DNA of 64,000 nt from Tritrichomonas musculus (taxonomy: Eukaryota; Parabasalia; Tritrichomonadida; Tritrichomonadidae): positions 558,001 through 622,000 of the forward strand of contig JAPFFF010000037.1 in assembly GCA_039105265.1 (NCBI GenBank), read 5' to 3'. The stretch's first letter is position 1; every line of letters starts with the position of its first letter. The notes under the pieces are model-generated. The model did not search any database, was not told where the DNA came from, and saw nothing but the letters and a program-made list of their open reading frames with translations. Below are positions 40,549-50,348 of this stretch, one piece after another. Position numbers and translations under genes: made by a program.

Positions 40549-42800
40549 TCAATTCGGACTAAGAGAGAGACGAATGTGAGTGATCAATTGGTACTAAAAG
40601 TGAGACAAATGTGACTGATCAATTGGACTAAAAGTGAGACAAATGTGACTGATCAATTGGTACTAAAAGTGAGACAAATGTGACTGATCAATTGGACTAA
40701 AAGTGAGACAAATGTGACTGATCAATTGGACTAAAAGTGAGACAAATGTGACTGATCAATTGGACTAAAAGTGAGACGAATGTGAGTGATCAATTGGACT
40801 AAAAGTGAGACGAATGTGAGTGATCAATTGGTACTAAAAGTGAGACGAATGTGAGTGATCAATTGGACTAAAAGTGAGACAAATGTGACTGATCAATTGG
40901 ACTAAAAGTGAGACGAATGTGAGTGATCAATTGGTACTAAAAGTGAGACAAATGTGACTGATCAATTGGACTAAAAGTGAGACAAATGTGACTGATCAAT
41001 TGGTACTAAAAGTGAGACGAATGTGACTGATCAATTGGACTAAAAGTGAGACAAATGTGACTGATCAATTGGACTAAAAGTGAGACAAATGTGACTGATC
41101 AATTGGTACTAAAAGTGAGACGAATGTGACTGATCAATTGGTACTAAAAGTGAGACAAATGTGACTGATCAATTGGACTAAAAGTGAGACAAATGTGACT
41201 GATCAATTGGACTAAAAGTGAGACGAATGTGAGTGATCAATTGGTACTAAAAGTGAGACAAATGTGACTGATCAATTGGACTAAAAGTGAGACAAATGTG
41301 ACTGATCAATTGGTACTAAAAGTGAGACGAATGTGACTGATCAATTGGACTAAAAGTGAGACAAATGTGACTGATCAATTGGTACTAAAAGTGAGACGAA
41401 TGTGAGTGATCAATTGGACTAAAAGTGAGACGAATGTGACTGATCAATTGGACTAAAAGTGAGACAAATGTGAGTGATCAATTGGTACTAAAAGTGAGAC
41501 AAATGTGACTGATCAATTGGACTAAAAGTGAGACAAATGTGAGTGATCAATTGGACTAAAAGTGAGACAAATGTGACTGATCAATTGGTACTAAAAGTGA
41601 GACGAATGTGACTGATCAATTGGTACTAAAAGTGAGACGAATGTGACTGATCAATTGGACTAAAAGTGAGACGAATGTGAGTGATCAATTGGACTAAAAG
41701 TGAGACGAATGTGACTGATCAATTGGACTAAAAGTGAGACGAATGTGACTGATCAATTGGACTAAAAGTGAGACGAATGTGACTGATCAATTGGACTAAA
41801 AGTGAGACAAATGTGAGTGATCAATTGGTACTAAAAGTGAGACAAATGTGACTGATCAATTGGACTAAAAGTGAGACAAATGTGACTGATCAATTGGTAC
41901 TAAAAGTGAGACAAATGTGACTGATCAATTGGACTAAAAGTGAGACAAATGTGACTGATCAATTGGTACTAAAAGTGAGACGAATGTGAGTGATCAATTG
42001 GACTAAAAGTGAGACGAATGTGAGTGATCAATTGGACTAAAAGTGAGACGAATGTGACTGATCAATTGGACTAAAAGTGAGACGAATGTGAGTGATCAAT
42101 TGGACTAAAAGTGAGACGAATGTGAGTGATCAATTGGTACTAAAAATGAGACGAATGTGAGTGATCAATTGGTACTAAAAATGAGACGAATGTGAGTGAT
42201 CAATTGGACTAAAAGTGAGACAAATGTGACTGATCAATTGGTACTAAAAGTGAGACGAATGTGAGTGATCAATTGGACTAAAAGTGAGACGAATGTGAGT
42301 GATCAATTGGACTAAAAGTGAGACGAATGTGAGTGATCAATTGGTACTAAAAGTGAGACGAATGTGAGTGATCAATTGGTACTAAAAATGAGACGAATGT
42401 GAGTGATCAATTGGTACTAAAAATGAGACGAATGTGAGTGATCAATTGGACTAAAAGTGAGACGAATGTGACTGATCAATTGGTACTAAAAGTGAGACGA
42501 ATGTGAGTGATCAATTGGACTAAAAGTGAGACGAATGTGAGTGATCAATTGGACTAAAAGTGAGACGAATGTGAGTGATCAATTGGACTAAAAGTGAGAC
42601 GAATGTGAGTGATCAATTGGTACTAAAAGTGAGACGAATGTGACTGATCAATTGGTACTAAAAATGAGACGAATGTGAGTGATCAATTGGTACTAAAAAT
42701 GAGACGAATGTGAGTGATCAATTGGTACTAAAAATGAGACAAATGTGACTGATCAATTGGTACTAAAAATGAGACAAATGTGACTGAATAATTGGACTAA
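40549..42800. repeat. Minisatellite of about 65 units of 34/35 bp
   Basis: The unit is GTGAGACRAATGTGASTGAT followed by CAATTGG(T)ACTAAAA. Units vary at a few fixed sites: A/G in GAC[AG]AA, C/G in GTGA[CG]TG, presence or absence of T in GG(T)ACT, and G/A in AAA[AG]TGAG. Each unit has overlapping palindromes TGATCA and CAATTG. Copies on the left are mostly the A/C type, on the right mostly the G/G type. Decayed copies flank the array to about 40400 and 42980. There are no unique spacers between units and no long ORF. Confidence 0.95.
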
Positions 42801-42980
42801 AAGTGAGACAAAAATGTGAACAATTGAACTAAAAAAAAAATGAGACAGATGTGAGTGACTAATACGGACTAAAGTGAGACAATTGAGTATGTTGGTTGGA
42901 CAAACAATGAGACAAATGTGTGTGATCAATTTGAGTAAAAGCAAGACAAATGAATGAGGTAGTTTAGGATAAAAGTTAGG

Positions 42981-43560
42981 TAAAGAGTGTGATCAAGTGT
43001 AGTGGTTCTAAAAAAGGGAATACTGATGTGCTAACAATGCGGTAAATTAAAGGGGAAATATTGAAACTGGAGACTGATTAGAAAAGTGAGGTTGATCAAT
43101 GATGGAATTTGAAAATTTGGAAGTAGTGAAAATGATAAAAAATACATAGAAATTAAAAGGAAAATAGCATGATTAAGAAGGTTAGGTAGAGTAAAATTAA
43201 CATGGTAGAAAAAAATTTGAAGAAATTGTAGAGTTGAAAAGAAAAAGTGATAACATGGTAATATTTGTAGGTAAATATGCTGGAAAATGCTGAAATTGAT
43301 ATTTAACATGGAAATTAAAATAAGACCATTGGGCCGTTAAATTTGTTTGGAGGGTAAGACAGTAAAAATTGAAAAGGTATTTGAGCGTATATAAGGTTTT
43401 TAAGGGTTAAAAAAGGGTAAAATGTTGGTTTTGTGGATAATATTTGAAAATAAGAAAAAAAATTGAGTAACATGGATAAAAAACCAGATTTGAGATCAAC
43501 CTCTGGTGAATAACATGGATAAGAGGTCGTGACTGCCCCTACTGCCCTACAAAAAAAAAT
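42981..43560. other. Spacer between minisatellite and tRNA-Phe
   Basis: G/A-biased top strand, with composition like the decayed repeat margin. ORFs on the - strand (43031-43309 and 43315-43584) look like chance frames in this biased DNA and the second runs into the tRNA. Ends with an A9 tract, which is the T9 Pol III terminator of tRNA-Phe. Confidence 0.5.
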
Positions 43561-43633
43561 TGGGACTTCGCGGACTCGAACCACGTACCTTACGATCTTC
43601 AGTCGTACGTTCTCCCAGGTGAGCTAAAGTCCC
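43561..43633 (-). tRNA. tRNA-Phe (GAA)
   Basis: On the - strand: acceptor GGGACTT pairs with AAGTCCC, discriminator A. Anticodon stem TACGA/TCGTA, loop CTGAAGA with anticodon GAA. T arm CGTGG-TTCGAGT-CCGCG with B box GGTTCGAGTCC. D arm GCTC...GAAC with one mismatch. Followed by a T9 run. 73 nt, no intron. CCA is not encoded. Confidence 0.93.
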
Positions 43634-44702
43634 GCTGATAATATAAATCATTATTTTATATTTATTCCTTTACATCAATTTGATGATCAAATCAACTTAG
43701 AGTGGGTGAACTGAAAGTTAATAAATCCATGAAAAATATGTATAATTGAAAAAAAAAAAAAAAAAAAAAAAAATAAGATAATTAATAAAGAAGTAAATAA
43801 CTCTTTCGGTAGAGGAAGAAGTCAATTTCATGTGAGTTTGTTAATTGATATATATTCCAGTACTAGACTTGGAGTCAAAATCAAAATCATCCTGTATTGC
43901 TAAATCACTAGAACAATCATCAGAGGATTTTTCTTTTTGACATGACTCCAATCTTCATAAAAACAAATAGTGGAGTCAATAATGACTGCTAAAGTTTTAA
44001 TTAGCATTTTGCATTTCTAAATGTGGAAATTCAATTTTGATGAAGAATAACTCAAAAAAAAACATTCTTGAGATCCAGAACAATGATGTAAAAACGACTA
44101 GAGTTTGATATGGTATCATAAAGCGCCGCAAGCAATAGCAGATACAATGAAATCACACAAAAATTTGAAGACACTACTATTTCTTTCGCTCAATTAAATG
44201 ATCAATTTGCCTTAAGTCCAGGTAAATAGATTAAAGATGCTCTTAAACATGGAAATTGGACGCAAAATTTTCTGTATCTGAGGGATCGCCTTTTATATAG
44301 GTGAGGAAAATTGTGTACTTCTTCTATCCTTGAGATATTCAATTATTTTTATGTAGTATACATAAGTAGGCTGTGATAAATCACAGCTTCACAACGATGA
44401 GCTGTTATCGCCCTACTGTATGAGCTCTAACTCAGCTTTACCATGAAATTATTTGAATATATTGTAATAAATTCTATAATGGATTGCAGATTCAAACTTC
44501 CTGCTCATAGAAAGATCATCGATCAAACTTGAATTGGGAAGTACTTAAATAGTATTTAAAATAGAATTAATATTATTATTTGTGATGACATTTTTTCTCA
44601 AATATTTTCATCATAAACAATAACAGATTGAGATCTTGAATGAATATGAAAAAAAAAAAAAAGATTGACAGATTGAGATCTGGTTTTTTAAATAAAAAAA
44701 AA
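43634..44702. other. Spacer between the two tRNA genes, about 1.07 kb
   Basis: Less A/T-extreme than most spacers, without an ORF. An A-rich tract of about 24 lies near 43751. ACAGATTGAGATCT occurs twice about 43 bp apart (44625-44680). A patch near 44110-44170 looks like worn coding sequence, but I could not identify it. Confidence 0.45.
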
Positions 44703-44773
44703 TGCATCGCCCGGGAATCGGACCCGGACCCCCACCTTGGCAAGGTGAAATTCTACCATTAGACCAGCGATGC
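44703..44773 (-). tRNA. tRNA-Gly (GCC)
   Basis: On the - strand: acceptor GCATCGC pairs with GCGATGC, discriminator A. A box TGGTCTAATGG, anticodon loop TTGCCAA with anticodon GCC between CACC and GGTG, T arm with B box GGTCCGATTCC. 71 nt, no intron, followed by a short T-rich stretch. Confidence 0.95.
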
Positions 44774-45533
44774 TAACGATATAAAGAATATTTAATTTTT
44801 AGATAAATAAATTATTTCCTATTTCTGTTGATAATTCTTGTATAATTAAAAGCCTCTTACTCAAGAATTCTTCAAATTAGAGAAAGTATTGAAGTATTTT
44901 TATTGAGTTTTTGGATATTAAATTGAGAAAATTGTCTTACAAAATAAAAAGAATCGTTAACGTTAGTTGAGCCATTTGTATTTCTAAATAAATGGTTAAA
45001 TGATTAACATAGTTATTCATGAAATTTTTTCAATTGCATAATATTTGATCTCACATTGGTGATAAACGGTATTGATTCATATCAATGATGATTAAACATG
45101 ATATTTGGTATATATTTTTATAATGAAAGATTGATTTGATTAATTTCAAAATTATGTACAAAAAAATGTACATTATAAAATTTGATATACAATATTACAA
45201 TTGGATTTGGAAAACTTTCATTATAAAATGTTCACAAACTATATGTTATTTGCATAAAATCAACAAAAAATAGTCTTTTCATTGATTTTAAAAGCATGAA
45301 TAATGATGTTTTGGTTAAATATATAATCATAAATTTTTGTCTTGTCAATCAGAATTTTAACATTTTGAAATCAATTGATAAAAATTTATTGGGTTTAAAT
45401 TTTTGAAAAGATAATTTTTTAAATTTATATAAAAAGTATTCAAAAAATATTAGCTATATTAAATTGATCAAATTCAAATTTTTTATCCGATGTGAGTCAT
45501 CTCATTTAAATTAATATTCTATCGCATTAATCA
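44774..45533. other. Intergenic, 760 bp
   Basis: A/T-rich spacer from tRNA-Gly to the sugar transporter. No gene recognised. The last 35 bp contain an Inr-like TCATT. Confidence 0.5.
45502..45506 (+). promoter_or_regulatory. Possible initiator (Inr) TCATT
   Basis: Matches TCA(+1)Y[TA] about 30 nt before the transporter ATG. Short motif, so chance occurrence is possible. Confidence 0.3.
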
Positions 45534-46832
45534 ATGAAAATTTGTGTTAGAGAACTTGGATTTGCATTGGTCCTCATGTTAGGGCCATTTACTTTTGGAG
45601 AAGTTATTTGTTATCCATCACCCGCAGGAAAAGGAATACGAGCAGATCATGATTTACCAGAAGATTCAACACAATGGTCATTTTACAATTCAGTTTCATC
45701 ATTATTTGCAATTGCTGGTCCATTTGTTACAACAGGTTTCTTGAAAGTATTCAACAATTCAAGGAAAAAAGTTGTTTTTGTAAGTGCATGCTTTGGAACA
45801 ATGTTTTGGTTACTTAACTGTGTTACAAAAGTTAGTGTTTGGGCAGGAATTGTCATGAGAGCCTTTCTTGGAGTTGTAATGGGAATGTATTCCACAATTA
45901 GTCCTATGTATCTTGTTGAAATCGCACCAAAAGGAACAAGTGGTTTTTTTGGAAGTCTTAACCAAATTGGTATCGTTATCGGTATGGTTTTCTTTGATTT
46001 TATAGGACCATCTTTAACATACATGGATTTAAATTACATTGGTGCCGCAGTTACAGCATTACAAGCATGCTTAATCTGGACTATTGACGAATCTCCATCA
46101 GTAGCAATTATCAACAGAGAAATACAAAGATTAAAATCAGGTGAATATACAATAACGCCAAAAGAATCATTATGGCAAAAGAAATATACTTTTGGATTAT
46201 GCAGTGGTGTTTTAATGATGTTTTTACAGCAATTTTGTGGTATAAACGCGATATTGACAAATTTAAAAGATATTATGGATAAAACAGGAATGGATATTGA
46301 TGGAAATTATCAAGGCGGAATTGCATCATGTTCTCAGCTTATTGCTGTTTTTGTTGGTGCTTTAATCATTGATAAAATTGGACGAAAAATGACATGGATG
46401 ATATCAACGTGTATGATTGTTGTTTTCTTATTGATTTTCGCTTTGAATGTTAGATTTGAATGGTCAAATGTTCTTCCTTTAATTTGTATCTTCCTTTATC
46501 AATTGGGATTCGGACTTGGAATGGGCCCAATTCCTTGGTTCATCATTCCTGAATATTTTAATGATGATGTTCGTTCAATGGCAACAATGATCACATCTGC
46601 TTCAAATTGGATATTTTCATTCCTCGTCATCATGGTCTGGCATCCAATGAATAAAGGAATGGGAATGTTTGGCGCATTATTGGTTTTCGTTTTCATTAGT
46701 ATTGGTGCAATAATATTTGGAATTTTCTGTGTGAACGAACCAACACTGAAAAGTCCACAAGAAATTAGAGAAGAAATGATAGCAGAAGAAAAGAAAGAAT
46801 CATTTATTGAAAATGAACCTGAAGCTTTATAA
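45534..46832 (+). CDS. Major facilitator sugar transporter (SLC2/GLUT type)
   Basis: 432 aa with about 12 hydrophobic segments in two halves of six. Family signatures: RAFLGVVMGMYSTISPMYLVE (TM4-5 region), DESPS after TM6 (PESPR position), LQQFCGINAI (TM7, sugar-binding QQ-x-G-x-N), DKIGRK (TM8-9 loop) and GPIPWFIIPE (TM10). The central loop between TM6 and TM7 is about 45 residues. The C-terminal cytosolic tail is acidic. Expected role: hexose uptake at the plasma membrane by facilitated diffusion. Substrate is not shown by the sequence. Confidence 0.9.
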   Translation: MKICVRELGFALVLMLGPFTFGEVICYPSPAGKGIRADHDLPEDSTQWSFYNSVSSLFAIAGPFVTTGFLKVFNNSRKKVVFVSACFGTMFWLLNCVTKVSVWAGIVMRAFLGVVMGMYSTISPMYLVEIAPKGTSGFFGSLNQIGIVIGMVFFDFIGPSLTYMDLNYIGAAVTALQACLIWTIDESPSVAIINREIQRLKSGEYTITPKESLWQKKYTFGLCSGVLMMFLQQFCGINAILTNLKDIMDKTGMDIDGNYQGGIASCSQLIAVFVGALIIDKIGRKMTWMISTCMIVVFLLIFALNVRFEWSNVLPLICIFLYQLGFGLGMGPIPWFIIPEYFNDDVRSMATMITSASNWIFSFLVIMVWHPMNKGMGMFGALLVFVFISIGAIIFGIFCVNEPTLKSPQEIREEMIAEEKKESFIENEPEAL

Positions 46833-47225
46833 GAGAAATTAAATATTATATATATTGCATATTAATATATATTTGTTTGATAAATAGTTGTTTTAATAAC
46901 CATGTGTAATATTTTTATTACTTTTTATTTTTTTAAGCCGACTTCTCTTTGATGAATGCATTTAAATAAGCACTTCTTGATAATAATCTTTTAATCAGGA
47001 GCAAATAACATTTTTTTAAAACAATTATATTTCAATCAGAATACAATAGTATCTATTGTATCTATATTCGTAAATATCATTAACCTGGACTTTAAAACTT
47101 GAAAAATTAAATTAATCATTCAAATGATTGAGTCAAAAGAGAATATATAAATAATACTATTATTTAGTAAACAACAATTTTTTGGTCTTGTCAATAACAA
47201 AAAAGAGAAAGAACCATTTTTTGAC
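46833..47225. other. Spacer between convergent genes, 393 bp
   Basis: A/T-rich region between the 3' ends of the transporter and the TSNAXIP1-like gene. Nothing recognised. Confidence 0.5.
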
Positions 47226-48515
47226 TTAAGTTCCGACATCAGCTAAAGTTCGTTTAGGTCTTATGCAGGTAACAAATCTTTCTGTTAAGCCAATTGGGTC
47301 ATTGATTTCTATTTCTTCGTTTTGGTTTAATTTCAAAGTAAGATTTAAGTAGTTAGTGATTTCAATGTTTTCTTGGTTCATTCTATCAATTTCAGTTTCA
47401 TAATTTATAATTGAATTTGAAAGAGATCTTTTCTTCTCTTCGAGCTCTTTAAATTTCTCTCTTTTCTTTTCAACAATCTCTGTTTCTTTTTCAATCTCTG
47501 TTTGAAGGGATGTAGCATGGGCACTCATACTATTGATTGATTTCTTCTTAATCAATATTTCGTCGAGCGTTTTGGATATGATGTCATGATTATTTTCAAT
47601 AGAAATCTTAAGGTTTTTCTTTTTTTCTTTAAGTTGTTCGTAATTATCATTTAATCTATTCAATTTGGCGGCTTTTTTGTTAGATTTTTGAGTATATTCA
47701 GTCATTGTCTCCCACTTCTGAGGAACTAAATACTCTTCTTCTTTTAAGGCAGACTTACTTTCTGTTAATTGTTTTGAAAGTTCATCAACTTCCCCTGTTA
47801 ACACTGATGTTAGTAATGAAAAAAGCTGGTATAGCAATAGTATTTTTGCATACAAAAAATGGCAATGATAGATGATTTTAAGAAAACATTATTAGAGATT
47901 TCATTAATTATTTTGTGGAATTTGTGATAAGTATCATAAATGTATTTGAATGAATTCTTATTATACAAAGTTAGATCTCATAAATAGAAAAAAAAAAAAT
48001 AAATCGTCTATCATTAAAAAGAGTATGATAAAAATACTATGTATTATACCAAATAAAAACATACGTTGTATTTGTTCTTCAACTTGGATTGATAAGTTGT
48101 CGTAATAAAGTTTCTTATCATCCATTTCTTTTTCTTGTAGATGCAGTAAATTTTTAAAGTCTGTTTGAGATTTTTCGATTTGCTCATTTTTTTGTTCATT
48201 TTCCTTGATTTCATTCACAAATGTATCAATCAAATCTTCGTATCCGTATTTTAACATATTCATAGATTGAGAATAATTTGAATATTTTTCTATAATGCTT
48301 TGAAAAGCTTCTCTGTACACTTGGTGTATTTCAAGGTTGTTTCTACAAAATGGTAATCTCTCATCAATTTGCTCTGATAGTTTTGCAGAAAATAGATTTT
48401 TGCCCCGATTTTTCATTCGACGTGCTGATAATGGGCGAGAAGTATCATACGATGCTTGGATAAGAGCTGCAGCTATTGGTCTTGGTGATATAATTGATCG
48501 TTTTTTAGATTTCAT
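47226..48515 (-). CDS. TSNAXIP1-like coiled-coil protein, two exons
   Basis: Two - strand frames, separated by a stretch with stops, join through an apparent intron (47804-48064). Exons 48065-48515 and 47226-47803 give 1029 nt, 342 aa. ATG at 48515 chosen; the frame upstream has only a GTG at 48578. Residues about 55-110 (RLPFCRNNLEIHQVYREAF, then IIEKYSNYSQSMNMLKYGYE) resemble the N-terminal domain of translin-associated factor X-interacting protein 1, found in proteins of ciliated and flagellated organisms. The rest is continuous coiled coil rich in Lys and Glu. The splice joins one coiled-coil region to the next without breaking frame. An axonemal or basal-body role is inferred only. Confidence 0.7.
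47804..48064 (-). other. Predicted spliceosomal intron, 261 nt
   Basis: On the - strand it starts GTATGT and ends TTACTAACATCAG. These match the trichomonad intron signals, a GTAYGT donor and an ACTAAC branch site fused to the acceptor AG (T. vaginalis ACTAACACACAG). Splicing turns CAAC|TG into an in-frame junction. A second AG nine bases on (TTAACAG) would also keep the frame. Inside the intron both reading frames degrade into low-complexity hydrophobic sequence. Confidence 0.75.
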
Positions 48516-48776
48516 TCTATTCACGAAATTTGATATAGATAACGTAATAAATTGAATTTTGAATCTTGAAAATTTCACAAAAAATCTTATTTGGCCATTT
48601 ATACATAGAAAATTACAATATATTAATCGTGAAATATTTTATGTTACAAAAGATGTTTATGTATTTTTTTATATAAATATGGTATTATTATGAACATTAA
48701 TTTTATTATGATGAGAATGAATTTTAAACAAATTGTTAACATTTAGATTGACAACTTTGAGAATCAATCAAAGCTA

Positions 48777-50024
48777 ATGAACTTTTTCAAAAGAAATTTA
48801 GAGAAATTCATGATGTCTAAACACTCATCATCCCCAATTCAATCTAAGCATCCAACAGCTACTACTGGTAGAACTCTTTCACCAGCAACTCAGAGTCAAA
48901 TGGGACAAAGTCAGCCTCGAATCCAAATTACAAGTCAATCAAATCAATCAAGGCTCCATATTCAAACTCAATCAAATCAAACAAACGCAGGCCCTCTCAC
49001 TCAAGAGCAGCTTGTTCCTATTATTAAGCGTATCAATAAATCGGAAAATAGTAGATATCAATCAGTTCAAACATTAATTTCGATAAAATCAAATTTTCCA
49101 GACCTCGCTTTAATGCTCTGGTTTTCACCAGCGACGGTCACTTCATTACTTTCTGACGTTTTAAATTTTTATCCTGTTCTTGTTAGCGCACAGCCTAATG
49201 CATCAATGACTCGCAGTGCAGAAATGGCATATAATTCACTTGTTTTACTCCAAGTTATCGCCGATCATGAAGATACCAAGCTTCCATTTGTTCGCGCTAA
49301 TATTCCAATTTATTTAATTCCAATAATTCATCATACCTTACTTCGCCCAGACTCAGAGCACATTACAGGAGTAGTAATGGCAATTATTTCTAGTTTAGTT
49401 AAAATCAATCGTTCACCTACTGCTGAAGGGCATCAGGGAAGTTCTGCAAGTCAACAATTACGTTTTTCAAAAAACAAAGCCACGCCAGCCTCATCAACTT
49501 CAAATTCAGCATCGCAAAATAAAAATCAGCCAAATCAAGAAGATGATCCTTTAAAGGTGCAAGAGCTTCACGAAATAATAGAATCTTTGATTAACGCTGA
49601 ATTTGTTTCTACATGTCTCAGAGTTCTTTCTCAATCTCGTGGTCTCATTCGTGCCTCAGCTGCTTTTGTGCTTAATAAAATTCTCTCCGACGAGAAAGGA
49701 AAAAGTTATGCATATGATAATAAAGAAAGAGTAATAGCGATATTAAAAATATTAAATCAGATTTTAACTGAACTTGGAACCGAATTTGACCCTCAATTAT
49801 CTAAAAATATAGTAGAAGCATATAAATCATTATTGCCACCATCAGCATCCCTTAATGCTCAAGGATCAACATCGCCAAATGGAAATGATCCAGTTGTTCA
49901 GATGATTGGAAGTCTTATTTCAGATAATTTGAGAACTATGACAATTAATCAGAGTTGTGATAATCCTTACAGAGAATTAGTAGGGCAACTCAGAAACTAT
50001 CCATCAAAACCAATGAAGCGCTGA
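48777..50024 (+). CDS. CNOT9: CNOT9 (RQCD1/Caf40), CCR4-NOT complex subunit
   Basis: 415 aa. A Gln/Ser/Thr-rich disordered N-terminus (about 1-85) precedes the armadillo domain typical of CNOT9: FPDLALMLWFSPATVTSLL, then NSLVLLQVIADHEDTKLPF, IPIYLIPIIHHT, EFVSTCLRVLSQSRGLIRA and FVLNKILSDEKG. A polar, Ser/Asn/Gln-rich insertion of about 45 residues (about 220-265) interrupts the ARM repeats between LVKI and EIIESLI; metazoan and yeast versions are compact there. CNOT9 bridges NOT1 to RNA-silencing and decay adaptors through a surface of these repeats. Together with CCR4 at 6094 it indicates a conventional deadenylase complex. Confidence 0.92.
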   Translation: MNFFKRNLEKFMMSKHSSSPIQSKHPTATTGRTLSPATQSQMGQSQPRIQITSQSNQSRLHIQTQSNQTNAGPLTQEQLVPIIKRINKSENSRYQSVQTLISIKSNFPDLALMLWFSPATVTSLLSDVLNFYPVLVSAQPNASMTRSAEMAYNSLVLLQVIADHEDTKLPFVRANIPIYLIPIIHHTLLRPDSEHITGVVMAIISSLVKINRSPTAEGHQGSSASQQLRFSKNKATPASSTSNSASQNKNQPNQEDDPLKVQELHEIIESLINAEFVSTCLRVLSQSRGLIRASAAFVLNKILSDEKGKSYAYDNKERVIAILKILNQILTELGTEFDPQLSKNIVEAYKSLLPPSASLNAQGSTSPNGNDPVVQMIGSLISDNLRTMTINQSCDNPYRELVGQLRNYPSKPMKR

Positions 50025-50348
50025 GAAAGGAAAATATGTAATGTTATTAGTTTTTTTATATTATATTAGATATCTTTCTTTTTTTCTTTCACTTTTTCAA
50101 TATAGATTGAGTGGTGAATGATCGAATTCCACTCAAAAACTATACATATCAAAAAAAAAGTGATTTTATGAATCAAGATTTATATAAATTCAGTAAAAAA
50201 TAGCAATAATGCTTTTTAAAATAAAAACTCGTTTGTTTTTTATGAATTGATTAATTTATGAACTCAACAGTTTTATTAAATAAAAATCATATAGCTTTTT
50301 ATTTTTTATTTTTTTATACTAACTAACAAAAATCTGTTTACTTACATA
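50025..50348. other. Spacer between convergent genes, 324 bp
   Basis: A/T-rich with T tracts between the 3' ends of CNOT9 and the ankyrin gene. No feature seen. Confidence 0.5.

Noticed and set aside
40549-42800. Regular 34/35-bp repeats could suggest a CRISPR array
   Set aside because: Units are contiguous, with no unique spacers and no cas genes, in eukaryotic nuclear DNA.
43315-43584. 89-codon - strand frame
   Set aside because: Overlaps tRNA-Phe and biased spacer DNA; no protein features.
44100-44200. Possible worn transposase fragment near the tRNA genes
   Set aside because: Only a short amino-acid resemblance in one frame with stops; not enough to name.
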